Assembly (NCBI GenBank): GCA_033296885.1
Contig: MU863997.1
Span: 1 to 64,000 of the forward strand
Origin: Triangularia verruculosa
Lineage: Eukaryota; Ascomycota; Sordariomycetes; Sordariales; Podosporaceae
Reading direction: 5' to 3'
DNA length: 64,000 nucleotides
Positions 22,612-33,816 of the stretch are shown one piece after another. The number at the start of each line of letters is the position of its first letter. Position 1 is the first letter of the stretch. A program made the translations under genes and the position numbers. Under the pieces are notes generated by a model. The model was not told the DNA's origin. It searched no databases and saw only the letters and a program-made list of their open reading frames with translations.

Positions 22612-23323
22612 AGCCAATGAGAGGTATCCGGGACCTGACTATGGCGCTGGGGAACGGACGGTTGCTGAACAAGGTTCTGGCTAGGAGGAGGATGTCTGTG
22701 TCGCGGCGGCCACGGGGCGTTTATGGCGTGTTTACCGGGTCTCAGGCCCGTCTGATGGTGCGAGGAGGTACCTTTCAGGGCAAACCGGTCGAGTGGACTG
22801 ACGTTGAAATTGGCGTTTGGGGACCAGGAACAGGACATGGAATTCGGCATATCGAGATAGAATTTGATCGATTGAGGCTCAACGACGCGAAATGCAACAT
22901 TTCTAGAACCCCTGCAAAACGTTGACAGGCCACCCCGCGCATTCCCGGCAGGCAACGTACCCCTGAATTGCGACCCACCCGCCTCCCCCGGGTCTCTCGA
23001 TTGGCCAACACTGATATCATCAAGGAGAGGTTATGAGACAACGCAATGAGACAATTCAAATAGATATCGCGACCTTTCGATAGAGATTGTCTTGCATAGC
23101 ACCATCTCCATATTCGGTCAAACAAATCAACTCGCCAACTGCCAAACGCATCTGGCCTTCCCCAGTAGGAACCTCCCGCAAAACCGTGTAACCCCACGCT
23201 AGGCGAAAAGGGGAAGGCGTCCAGGAACACCCTGGAGATCGGACACGCCCCGGCTCCGCCAGGCTCGAACAGTCGCCCATCCTCACAAACCACCTGCTGC
23301 CCACAGCGCACGCAACGCTGTCG
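22612..23323. promoter_or_regulatory. Divergent promoter region
   Basis: A 712-bp region between two divergent genes. It contains an inverted CCAAT (ATTGGCC at about 23000) and no convincing ORF. It presumably holds both promoters. Confidence 0.45.
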
Positions 23324-24988
23324 ATGGCTCCAGGTCTAAAGCCGTCTCTTCAACCTCCAGGGACACCGCCGACGCCGGTTTTTGTTACCGGTCAGCAGGG
23401 CGAGCCCGAATTCCAGTTTGTTTGCGACGATTTTGATCTGAACCAGCCTAGACAATCAGATCAAAATCATCCAAACAATAACCCTCGAACAGAGCCGGAA
23501 GCCGCGCCCTTTTCGTCCCCGGTACAGCACTACCTCGCGCCCTCCCCACGAAGCAGTCCTGCCGCCTTCCTCGACCCTCACTATTCCTCCCGAACGTCGC
23601 TGCGTCCGCCAACGCCGGATCACCTCTTCAACAGCATGTCGTCCGAGGGCGGTCTTGCCCCCAACGGCGGTGATGCGCCTGCTTTGAGGAACCCTTTCAA
23701 CTTCCAGACCCAGGTCATATCCTCAGGCCCGGTCAAGTCTGTATGTCCTCTCTCATCCCATACCTGTCATTCCCTTTACCGTACTAACATTTGCCCCCAG
23801 AACATCGGCCAACGCCGTGGCCACAGATACAAACACTCCTCCATCTCAGCCACCCACCAAATCTTCCAAGAACCACCCCCCCGACCACCCCCCGTCCTCC
23901 CCGCCTCCCTCCCCATACCCACCCTAAAAGAAGCCTGGCACAGCATGCAGCGCGATCAAAAAGCCCGGCTCTGGTGGGCCACCCTCCACGCCCTCATCGC
24001 CCTCTACGTCTTCCTCTCCGCCGAGGGCTCCCTCGCCATGACCGCCCTCTCCCACTTGGTCTTCTTCGACGTTGGTTCCGCCGCCGTCTGCGTCGCCGTC
24101 GATGTCCTAGGCAACTTTGAAGTCTGGCGCCGGTCCTCCATCCGCCACCCCTTTGGCCTTCAACGAGCAGAAGTCCTTGCCGGGTTCGCCATGTCTGTCT
24201 TTCTAGTCTTTGGCGGGTTTGACTTGATATCCCACTCGATGAAGGATGTCTTGGCGGGTGTAGGGCATCACGAACCGCATCACCCGGTGGCGAATGATGG
24301 GGGAGAGGGTTCGGGTGGTCATGGGCATGGGCATGGGACGAGGTATATCGCTCCGGGAACGCTTGATTTGGCTTCGCTTGCGGCGTTTGTGTCGACGTTG
24401 GTGTCGGCGTATGGGTTGAGGAATCACGGGCGGATAAGGAGGGTGATGAGGGTGCCGTTGCCGTACCTCTCGTCTTTGCTCCCCGAAACGACCATCCTCT
24501 CTAACCCGTTCCACTTCTTGACTCTCTTCTTCAGCGGGATTATGTTGGTTTTACCACTAGTCTACATCCCCCACATCGTCTGGCTCGACCGTCTCATTTG
24601 CGCGACCATCTCCCTCAGCATGTTCTTCCTCGGCGCAAGACTAGCAGTTGGACAGGGGTTCATGCTGCTCATGAGCTACAACCACGTCTCGAACAAGAAA
24701 TCCAAGGGGGACAGTCAAGTAGCGAGCGTGATCAAGGAGATTGAATCTGAACCGCAGGTGTCGAGGGTGGAGGAGGCGCAGTTTTGGCAGGTGCACTATG
24801 GGTTGGCGATGGCGAACTTGAAGGTGGCGGTTAAAGGGAATAGAGGGGTGGGAGGAGAGGCGGATGGGGCGGTTAGTCAGTTGAGGCAGAGGCTGGCGAG
24901 GGTGGTGCAGAATCGGCTGGGGGAGGGGTATGGGAGGGGGGGAAGTTTGAGGTGGGAGGTTACGGTGCAGATGAGTAGTGCTGATTAA
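23324..24988 (+). CDS. zrg17: Cation diffusion facilitator, ZRG17-type zinc transporter
   Basis: ZRG17 proteins pair with another CDF protein (Msc2/Cis4) to carry zinc into the early secretory pathway. Exons are 23324-23740 and 23801-24988. The 60-bp intron is a multiple of three with no in-frame stop, so the uninterrupted frame of 554 codons is misleading; GTATGT, the branch point ACTAAC and CAG identify it, leaving 534 residues. The N-terminal 180 residues are Pro-rich and cytosolic. About five or six membrane segments follow (LWWATLHALIALYVFLSA, MTALSHLVFFDVGSAAVCVA, LAGFAMSVFLVFGGFDLI and others), with the CDF signature HPFGLQRAEVLAGF and a His-rich loop (GHGHGHG). The C-terminal domain (IEESEPQV-like, QFWQVHYGLAMANLKV) fits the CDF cytoplasmic domain. 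The substrate assignment is by family. Confidence 0.9.
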   Translation: MAPGLKPSLQPPGTPPTPVFVTGQQGEPEFQFVCDDFDLNQPRQSDQNHPNNNPRTEPEAAPFSSPVQHYLAPSPRSSPAAFLDPHYSSRTSLRPPTPDHLFNSMSSEGGLAPNGGDAPALRNPFNFQTQVISSGPVKSVCPLSSHTCHSLYRTNICPQNIGQRRGHRYKHSSISATHQIFQEPPPRPPPVLPASLPIPTLKEAWHSMQRDQKARLWWATLHALIALYVFLSAEGSLAMTALSHLVFFDVGSAAVCVAVDVLGNFEVWRRSSIRHPFGLQRAEVLAGFAMSVFLVFGGFDLISHSMKDVLAGVGHHEPHHPVANDGGEGSGGHGHGHGTRYIAPGTLDLASLAAFVSTLVSAYGLRNHGRIRRVMRVPLPYLSSLLPETTILSNPFHFLTLFFSGIMLVLPLVYIPHIVWLDRLICATISLSMFFLGARLAVGQGFMLLMSYNHVSNKKSKGDSQVASVIKEIESEPQVSRVEEAQFWQVHYGLAMANLKVAVKGNRGVGGEADGAVSQLRQRLARVVQNRLGEGYGRGGSLRWEVTVQMSSAD

Positions 24989-25540
24989 TAAGGAAAGTAA
25001 CGGGGGAAGAAGGAAGGAAAATGTATATAGTTTTATAAGTTCCGAGATTTGGAGGGAGGGGAGGGGGGGGCGTTCCGGCATAGGTTTTGGCTGGGTTCAT
25101 ATTGGATGAGATACCTTTTACATAGGGCGAGTTGTGAAGTTGAGCGTTCAAAACCATCAATATCTTTGAGGGTGATGTATCATGTTACCCTGAGTCGGTG
25201 GTGAATTAAGAGTGTCCCTAACGCTGTTTGAACTGACTGCAGCATGAATGGATAGCGCTTTAGTTTCCCCTACTCGCTTTCAGAGTAAATGTCTTGTTAA
25301 TAAATGGCTGTATTCCAAATACCCTAGCATTATGTCTTATCCATCCAATGTTTTGCGGTAGGAATTTGAGCGTTCGTTTCCGAGTGGTTGAATCTTTTCA
25401 AGCTGGGGCTTTACTCAGATGCAGGATCTCATAATATGTTCTCAAAACTTGATCGGGATATCTTCTTGTTACCGCTATCACATGTAGCTAGCAATTACTG
25501 AACAGTTTACAAACGCCCCCCCTCTCCCCAAGCTCAAAAA
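24989..25540. other. Convergent intergenic region
   Basis: The 3' ends of the zinc transporter and EBP2 genes face each other over 552 bp. It is moderately AT-rich with no ORF worth reporting. Confidence 0.5.
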
Positions 25541-26820
25541 TTATCTCCTCCCACCAGCCTTCCTCTTATCCTTGCCCAACCTAGGCTTGCTCCCCTTCGC
25601 CTTTGCGCTCATCGAGCTAAAAGTCTTCTTTCCATCGCCCGCTCCACCGCCATGCTTCATCCTCTTCGCACTGAAGCCCGTCATATCTCCCGAGCTCACC
25701 GCATCACCGCTCTTGGCAAACCTCTTCTTGCCGCCGAACCCGTACTTCTCATTCTTCTTTTGGCGCTTGGCGTTGGGAGCGCCGTGGTCGCCCGCTGACC
25801 TGCCTCTCTTCCCACCAGCCTTGTTGCTGCCGAGTTCGTTGTCGACGGCCACGTCGAACATGTCGTCTACTTCTCTCGCGCCAAGAGCGGCTCCGCCGCC
25901 GTCCTTGCGTTCTGTTTCACGGTGTTAATCATGAGACTTTATGGGGGTTGGGGGGAAAGGGGATAGAACGTACTCCTCTTCAACTCATTGATCTTCTCCA
26001 ACGTAGCCCTCTTCTCCTTTGCGCGCTCCTGCTGCTTCTGCACCTGGACTTGCTTGCCGAACTTCTTCAGATCTCTCTGCTTTCTCGCCTCTGCTGAAGC
26101 CTTCTTTGCTGTGGCGGCCTCGACCATCTTTCTCTTGACCGCTTGCATTGTCTCGTCGCTGCGGAGGGTCTCGGCGAAGTAATCGGTAGGTCTGGTGAAT
26201 GGAACATTTTCCTTCTTGAGGAGGGTGCGCGCCTGGAGGGCGGACTCGCGGGCCTGGTTGAGGAAAGCCAACTCGCGCTCGAGATCATCGTCAATGGATG
26301 GGATCGCGTCTTGGGTTGGCTTGGAAGTGACGAGGGTCATGTGGTAGGCGAATGGTACAGTGGCGGCCTTCTTTGGTTCGGTGGGTAAAAGGGAGATGCG
26401 CTTCAGGGCGGCGAGGAGGGCGTCCTTGTTGTTGATTGTTTGGCGGACACGGGTGGTGGCGGCAAGTTCTTCTTTCTCTTCGGGGTCCATATCGTCGAGG
26501 TCGAGGTCGTCGACGTCAATCTCAGATTCTTCATCGTCGTCCTCGGCTTCATCGTCGTCGTCGGAGCCAATCTCGGAATCAGAATCGGAGTCGTTGATGT
26601 CTTCTAATTTGGAGAAGTCGACGCCTCCCTCCTCCTCATCGGACTCATCCTCGCTGTCTTCATCCTCCCACTCCTCCTCGTCGGCTTCCGCGACGGGTTC
26701 CTCGACTGGTGGGTCGTTGGACTTTCTTCTATCAGCCTTTTGCTTCTTGTCTGTGACTCCGTTTGATTGTTTGTTGGTCATTGGCGCCTTTGCGGCGAGT
26801 TTCGCGCCCTTCTTGGCCAT
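25541..26820 (-). CDS. ebp2: rRNA-processing protein EBP2
   Basis: EBP2 is a nucleolar assembly factor needed for 27S pre-rRNA processing and 60S subunit maturation. Two exons, 26820-25974 and 25911-25541, are separated by a 62-bp intron (GTACGT...CAG); 405 residues. The N-terminus is Lys-rich, followed by a long acidic tract of Asp, Glu and Ser at about residues 45-110. The conserved core has VPFAYHMTLVTSKPTQDAI, DDLERELAFLNQARESAL, and FTRPTDYFAETLRSDETM. A coiled coil follows (VKRKMVEAATAKKASAEAR) and a basic Gly-rich tail ending KAGGRR. The order of motifs is that of the EBP2 family. A telomere-like AACCCTAACCCT motif lies 190 bp upstream of the start. Confidence 0.95.
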
Positions 26821-27618
26821 CTTGTGGTGCTGTTTGCAACTTGGTGAAAAGTTGGTGGGGATTGGAGTGGTTGTGGTTGATGCGATTGAGCTGCAGAAAT
26901 GGGCGAGTCGAGCTGCGCTGCTCCAAAACTTTTTTTTGGGAGGTCGCGGCGATTGTGACGATAAGATAAGATAGTTGAGTGGGGCTGTCGCATTGCGCCT
27001 GGAGTAGCAACCCTAACCCTCAGTCTGGTCTCATTCACTTCCAACACCAAGCATCTTCATCCCAATGGCTGTTCAAGCGAATCACCAATGCTCCTCTCTT
27101 TCGCTATCGCTTGATCGGTCCCCATATTGCCAGCTGTGATATGCATCTCTTATCAAAAGCCATGCACCCCGACCTCGCCAAACCCCCACTGAACGACATC
27201 GGGGGTCCGGCACAGCTCCAGGCGGCAGTTCATGGCCGCAGTCAGCAAGCCTCGAATGCAACGATTTAAGGGTCCAGACCAATTTAGACGACTTCGTGAT
27301 TAAAATCCCGACGGGCCAATTGTCAATGGATTAATATAAACGTTGTCTTCTCTCGCTATTTCGTCCCATTTTGACCTGCTTCTGTTTGTACTCTTCTGAC
27401 CTCTCGTTTTCACACGTTTCCAAGCTAGCAGATCACCCGGTGAAGTATTACCAAGGGAGCATCAGTGGCGACTGTCATGTGCCTCCTTGCCGTTCGTTCA
27501 ACACAATCGCTCCGACGATAACATCAGCAACCTATATTTCCAAATATACACAACACTTCTAGCTACAAAACAACATATTTGGACATCTATAAGTTTCAAG
27601 ATCACAAGCCCAGCCAAG
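26821..27618. promoter_or_regulatory. Divergent promoter region of ebp2 and the AIM6-like gene
   Basis: A 798-bp region between start codons. It holds the telobox-like motif at 27009-27020 nearer to ebp2 and a CT- and A-rich leader before the plus-strand gene. No gene is supported. Confidence 0.45.
27009..27020. promoter_or_regulatory. Telobox-like motif AACCCTAACCCT
   Basis: Two telomere-type repeat units lie 190 bp upstream of the ebp2 start. Such motifs are known in promoters of ribosomal protein and ribosome biogenesis genes in plants and several fungi, where TTAGGG-binding factors act. The functional reading here is inferred. Confidence 0.45.
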
Positions 27619-29108
27619 ATGCGCCCAGAGGTGGTGTCAGTGGGGCCCTTCGCCAGCACGTCGATCGTCGGGGTGGAGACGCCGAGACCAACGCCGCCAT
27701 CATCGTCATCGACGCCGCCAACTTCCATCTTCGTTCTTGACAGTCAACCACAACAACAAAAGGGCGGATTTTTCTCCAGGATACGCTCCTTAGTCATGGC
27801 GCCACTTGAGAAGAGGAAACTGGGCGGAGTTAGAGTGGAATACACAGAGATCCCTAGCGATGAGCTCGAACATGAGGAAGAAGGTGTGGAGACGGTGAAC
27901 GGAGTGCCATGCAGCAAATGCGGGCAACCACCATCACGAAACGGCAGAGCAAAGAGGAAAAAAGGATTGTGGAGGACTTGGAGTTTGCAGTTACGAGTGA
28001 CGATTCTGGGGGTTGTATTGTTGTATGTTCTTTTCTCATATCCCATCTCATCACCGTCTTTAAGAAGTGACTAACACACCACAGGGCCCTGGTCTTTCTA
28101 CTGAACGTTGGCGACACCATTAAAGAGCACATCATCGGCGAGCGCCACAACGACTACGACCCCTTCGTCAACTGGGGACAGCCCAACACCGGCACCGAAG
28201 AGCTCAGCTGGTACCCAACCGACTTCCTCCGAGATGTCATCCCGTTCCCCTGCCACTCCCACAACGACTACTGGCGTCGTGTGCCATTATTCGACGCCCT
28301 CTACGCCGGGTGCACCGGAGTAGAAGCCGACGTCTGGCTCTTCAACAATGACCTCCTCGTCGGCCACGACCTCGCCTCCCTCCAAGTAAACCGCACCTTC
28401 CAGTCCCTCTACGTCAACCCCCTCGTCAACATCCTCGAAAACCAAAACCCCAAAACTCCCTACTACAACGGGACGTCAAACGGAGTTTTCGACGTGGACC
28501 CAGACCAAACCCTCATCCTCCTCGTCGACCTCAAAACCTCCGGCCACGAAACCTGGCCTCACGTCCTGAAGCAGCTCGATCCCCTCCGCGAAAAGGGCTG
28601 GCTATCATTCTACCAAAACGGCAAACTCCACAAACGCCCAATCACCGTAGTCGGCACAGGCAACACCCCCTTCGAGCTCATCTTGACACCCCCCTACCCC
28701 TCCACCTCCTCCCCTCGACACTCCAACTCCACCACCCCGGAACGCGACGCCTTCTTTGACGCCCCTCTCGACAAGTTAACCCCCGACTCCCCCTACGACA
28801 GCACCAACTCGTACTACGCCTCTGTCTCGTTTTTCCGCTCCATCGGTATTACGCAATGGTGGAAAGGCGGCGAGCCGACGGCGAGTCAGTTGGCTAAGAT
28901 CCGAGCTCACATTGCGGCGGCGCATGAGAAGGGGTTGGCGGCGAGGTACTGGGAGTTGCCGGCGTGGCCGGTTCATGTGCGGAATAAGATCTGGGAGGTG
29001 CTGGTGGGGGAGGGGATGGATATGTTGAATGTGGATGACCTGAAGGGGGCGACGAGTGGGGATTGGAGGAGGGCGAAGATTTGGAAGAGGATTTGGAAGT
29101 TGATTTGA
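27619..29108 (+). CDS. AIM6-like membrane protein, PLC-like phosphodiesterase superfamily
   Basis: Two exons, 27619-28022 and 28085-29108, joined across a 62-bp intron (GTATGT...ACAG); 475 residues. Residues 1-110 are disordered and include a CSKCGQPPSR motif. A single membrane anchor follows (LQLRVTILGVVLLALVFLLNV), spanning the splice junction. The lumenal or external domain starts PCHSHNDYWRRVPLFDALYAGCTGVEADVWLF, which has the His/Asn and Glu/Asp residues of the glycerophosphodiester phosphodiesterase-like TIM barrel and is characteristic of the yeast Aim6 family. Further conserved blocks are LVGHDLASL, LILLVDLKTSG and ARYWELPAWP. Yeast AIM6 affects mitochondrial inheritance by an unknown route, so the substrate is not known. 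Confidence 0.88.
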
Positions 29109-29979
29109 AGACTGGGGAGAGATGGTGGGTGGATTGGATAGGTGCCATCTTGATTTTGGATTGTGAAGGAGGCTGTTGATTGAGGGTGGTGGTGTGGTGT
29201 ATGGTTGGAGGAAAGAGTATTTCATTATTTCTGCATAGGTACACGGCATAGTTTTGAACTTGATTAGCGAAATTTTGATTTTGAGTTTTTTTTTTTTACC
29301 ATTATTACTTGACGTGGTCAATACTTTGCTTCTTTCCCTGCACTAGATGTTCAGCTATTTCATGAAGAAGTTCTGGACGTCCGTAGTTTCTTTCTCACAT
29401 GTTTGTGTCGTAAGAAAAATACACGAGAGAGTAGGTCGGAAGTTGTCGAGTTTAATCCCATAGGGAATTATATATAGATATATATATAAAACCAGCATAG
29501 GAGCCCAATCACTTGTTTAATCACTTGTGCACATTATCCCACCTACCATTGTAATATCGATTTATAAAGGCACGGTTGGTTTCGAGGAATTGCATACCTA
29601 GGTAATTCCACCGTCGAAAAAAGCAAAACACGTCTCTACTCAGTACTCTATCGTGTATCTGTACATACACCGTGCAACAAAGCACCCTTGCTTAAGATCA
29701 CAATAATTATTTGCAAATCCTGCGACAATGTACCTGCATCATTCCAGCTTTCCGAGCAAACATCCCATTCAGCAGCCTTGACAGATTTACAAAATCGGTT
29801 AGGGATCAAAGTTAAGCAAACGCTATGTTCAACAAATGAAAAAACCCTCAATAATACATTTTACTTTCTTTGCCTTTTTTCGACCTTTCCAGTCCCAGTT
29901 CCTAGCCCTCCCGGATCCCCAATCATGAACAATCAAAATAAAGCCAAAGAAAAAAGCCTTTCCCAAACGCCGTTCGCTG

Positions 29980-30014
<35 letters not shown>

Positions 30015-30622
30015 TAATTCACAATCATGCCCCTCCCCAACCCCCGATGAGGCATGCCTTGTAATCTCCATTCCCAATAATTCCAGTCTTAGCTTGCCCA
30101 AGCCAATGTTGTTGCGTCGTCCGTTGCCCGGTGGCGTTTGTTTACTATGGGTTACAATATCGATAATAGGGGCAAGGACATAAAACGAAAAAAAAAGTGT
30201 GTATGTGGTGTACCCTCCAAGCGGTCCAGCCAATCCATCATCGTCACTGGTTTGGCTAATTTTAACTTTCTCTCTCTCTCTTTCTACTGGCGATGATGTT
30301 TATTCATCAACCATTCATATGCTTTGCTTCCTAGCTCTTGGGTATCTTGCCATCCTCTCCCTTTCCCTATTCCCTAATATCCTTAATCCGAGTAGCCATG
30401 TTCTTTATTTCTGCTACTGTCTTTCCCCTCATCGCCCTAAAATCTCGACTCGGGTTGCTATGTTATGTCAGCGGGGGCACTTTCTGCCTTGCTGATTCTT
30501 CTCCAGCTCGGAGCGCCCTGCACCGCCGTCCAGAATGATCACAATCTGCATGCTCTAGTTTTCTTGGCATGCTGTGACTCCTGCCCGATTTCCGCCAACG
30601 GATGTTTTCTTGAGAGAAAATT
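29109..30622. other. Convergent intergenic region with microsatellite
   Basis: No gene is supported in 1.5 kb between two converging genes. The region is AT-rich around 29450-29700, with TATATA runs, and contains the TGTGCC microsatellite and a CT run near 30270. Confidence 0.5.
29979..30014. repeat. (TGTGCC)n microsatellite
   Basis: Six units of a 6-bp repeat. It could be read as Cys-Leu codons, but no gene includes it. Confidence 0.9.
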
Positions 30623-31989
30623 TCAGTCCGTCTTCCAGTGGGTACCACCGTCACCATCTCCGCCGAGATGTAACTCGATGGCATAAAGCCCCATAGTAGC
30701 GGCCAGATTGATCCACCGCCATGTGCCGCCGCCAGCATCACCAGCCCGGAGAGTCCAGCCGAGCTCGTCGCCATCAGAAATGGTGAAGTGCTGTAAGAGC
30801 AAACTGGTGTATACCGCGATCAGGATTGAGGGCGAGAACCAGCTAAGGAAACCAAGAACACGGTTGGCGCCATCGTTCTCGTCGAGCGTGGGCTCCTCCA
30901 TGATAGCCTGAGCTCCCAACTCCCTGACAGCAGGAATGATTCTTGTAGCGCAGTAAAAAACGATGGTGCGATATGTCAAAGAGATGATGACACTGGGGGT
31001 GATTGTCTGGAATGCGGCGTAAAGAAACTGGAACGACAGGCCAAAGGCTGATGGCAAGCTGCTAAGAACATGCAGCAGTGTGGTGTAAGATGCCATCAAG
31101 ATTGGCGGCAGAGGCGGGAAGTCGGGCTGCGCAGCAGCAGCAGCTTCCGCCGCAGCGGCAGCCTCCGGTGAAGGCTGATAATCGGTGAAAATTTGGTAGA
31201 CACAGAGAACCGTGTAGGCGAAGAGAAGCGAAGACTCGATGGGGTTCCCGCGGCCACTGGCAATGCCAAATCCGCACAGAAAAAAGGCCGAGGTCATGGC
31301 AACACCAATGAGTGTAGCATCAAGATTGCCAATCTGCGGGAAGCAAATGACCCGCCAGAGAAAGTAGATGGCCATAGAGCTGATGGCGCCTGAAACGACG
31401 AGAAGCGTGATCTGGGGGGTTAATGTTAGCATAAGCACAGAACTGTGTTTAGAGCCAGGATAACACATACAACCCAAGTATCACTTCTCCCACGGTTGAC
31501 CAGCCATCTTGCAATTTGACCAGCAGCCTGGATCACCAACAGGCTGCAGAAGCCTTCGAGAAGCTGAAAAATAGGACTCGAATAGCTCAAGGTGTTGTCC
31601 CAAGAGCCCAACGCCACGTTTTCGACGAACCCCTCCGAGCCCCAGAACCACTCCCTCCAGCTCTTATGGTGACCTGTGACGTGGGCAAAAGTACGTGATA
31701 CCCAGTTGGCACTGTCGGCATCAACCGAAAAGCGGTTCAGGGCCCAGATCAACAAAGCGGGTATGACGATCCATTGCGACAGACCGACCAAGGTCTTGAA
31801 GAACCAGCGTATCCGCGACCTCTCTGGTGTTATAAGCTTGCTAGTACTGTAAAAAATGTAGAAAAGAAAGAGCGATAGCGAGTAGGCCAGGCCAGCATCA
31901 CGGCCCCCGACATCGAAAGCGATTGGTATCGAGAGCACAATGCTGAACAGAAAAATGGCACTCGAGCAGGCGTTGATTAACCACCACAT
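30623..31989 (-). CDS. ice2: ER membrane protein ICE2
   Basis: ICE2 is a multispanning ER protein that helps cortical ER inheritance and lipid supply to the ER membrane. Exons are 31989-31471 and 31411-30623, with a 59-bp phase-0 intron; 435 residues. The start MWWLINACSSAIFLFSIVLS forms the first membrane segment and matches the family N-terminus. At least eight hydrophobic segments are visible, including LAYSLSLFLFYIFYSTSKLI, LVVSGAISSMAIYFLWRVIC and MTSAFFLCGFGIASG, with the soluble segment RSRIRWFFKTLVGLSQWI conserved. An Ala-rich loop (about residues 247-262) is a local feature. The last membrane segment is followed by a short Gly/Asp-rich tail. Confidence 0.92.
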
Positions 31990-33816
31990 GGTTGCGGCCG
32001 ACGAGTGATGTTCGCCCGCAGTGCCCCTCCTTCTGAGGAGTGCACTTTAGAGGGATTTATGTTCCTCGGTAGCTCGAAGGCGTCGTGCGCCGTGCAAGGT
32101 AGCGGGATTACCAGCTAGGGCTAGGGAGGGAGGGTTTCTTGCTAGATGCTTATTCGAGATAGATCGATCGATCGAATATCGTGAGCTTGACGCGGGACGT
32201 GTCGATCTCGCGGCGGAATGGCAGGCTTGAAAATGGTGTGCAGGAGGGGGAGGGGGAGGGGAACGGAGGGTTGTGTGGTTCGAGGCGTGGTAGGCGTGGG
32301 CGTGAGGTGGGTGCTAGGCACCTGTTGGTGGGATGGGTCCGTTAATGTGCTGTCCTGCTGTAAGGGCTCTAGATTCACGACCCATCTGGGGTTTCTGTTG
32401 GACGTCTGGCAAATCAGACGATGGCGATGGGGCTTTTTGGAGCAAGAGAAAAATAGCGGCTGGGATTTGGCAGCGAGATGGATCTTATCGAGCTTTTTTT
32501 TCTTCCCCTGTCCACGGTGTCCCAGATCCAAATGCTGTCTTGGCTCTCACACTTGGCCCTGCTCCACCAGCCCGTTATCTTCACGTGTCCCGATGTGGCT
32601 GCAGCTTCGTGAGCTTAACGCGGGCTGGGTGCGATCTGATTGCGTGATTCGTTCCCGGCAGATGAACGGTTGGTCTGATACGGCCTGCAACAGCGGAAAA
32701 TCCGAGCTTTTGGTCGAGAAATGGAGGGTGTTTGATGGTTATGTACATGGAGGAGAGCTTCCGTCATCCACGGAGGATTTACGCAAGGTACCGTGCCTAT
32801 GCAGCTAGCCCCTAGACGGGTTTTCATTTCTTGCATACCCACAACCCAAGCAATGTCGTCAGCAGTTGCATGTGACAGCGAATCTGCCAAGTGCATTTCT
32901 GCAAAACTTGAGCTTCACCGCCATGCCCCCCGCAGAACAACTGCATGTCTGAGCTGGTGATGCCCAATGGCATGATTCCTCGCTCCAATTATGGCCGATG
33001 CTTTTGTTGTCAACCGACTTCCGGCGTCATTTGGGAGGCAAATGTGTCCCAAATATGCTGAGCGAAGTGTGAAGCACTGGAAGCTACTTGGAAGATCCTG
33101 ACTTCATTCTCCCGGCATCTCTTCCTATTGACTATGGGCATTTGTAGTCCGAAGCGATCCTTGATGCTAATGCAGTCCCCCTTAGTCTAGGTACACTAAG
33201 ATTCTATGGACCCTTGAAGACGTAGCCATGGGCCTGGGAAAGCATTCGGAAGCAGATAACCAGATAGGATATGGCGATCCCGAAACCCAATTGGCCATTT
33301 CATATCTGTGAAACCTCATTACTATTGTGCTCTTGAGAGACAACATTGTCAAACCTACAAATAGAATTTTATCCCATAGATATCACTGATCGCAGACTTC
33401 TAGAAGTCTTCAACGGTCCCGTGAAGCCGGAAATCAGGGGCGGGCCGGGCGCTGTCCCGGCTCTCAATGATACGTCAATCCCATTGGTTCAGCGTGTTTG
33501 AGGCTGAGGTTGGCAGCAGCACAAGGCGCGAGACCCCTGTAATTGCTGTCGCCATCAACTTCAAACACTAAACTGACAGCTGCCTTGCCCCTTGTTCTTT
33601 TTCCCGACAAGTCCACCACTCGAACCACAAGCAATGAATCCATAATCCACGGCGCCCCGATTGTACAGATCACTGATGGATGCGACGCCATTCTCAAGAT
33701 CCCCTCCGCCATCATCCTCTCAGACCCTTCTAATTCACAGTTCCTCGACCTCACAGTTTTCCCCTATTCGAGACCGAGACACGTCCCCATCCCGTTGCGA
33801 TTCCCCGACAGAAAAT
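31990..33816. promoter_or_regulatory. Divergent intergenic region of ice2 and pfa3
   Basis: A 1.8-kb region between start codons with no supported gene. A (GATC)n-like stretch lies at about 32160. The ORF at 33543-34031 overlaps the pfa3 start in another frame and is a shadow. Confidence 0.45.

Noticed and set aside
29979..30014. Cys-Leu repeat peptide from the TGTGCC repeat
   Set aside because: A microsatellite in intergenic DNA; the surrounding ORF has no other support.
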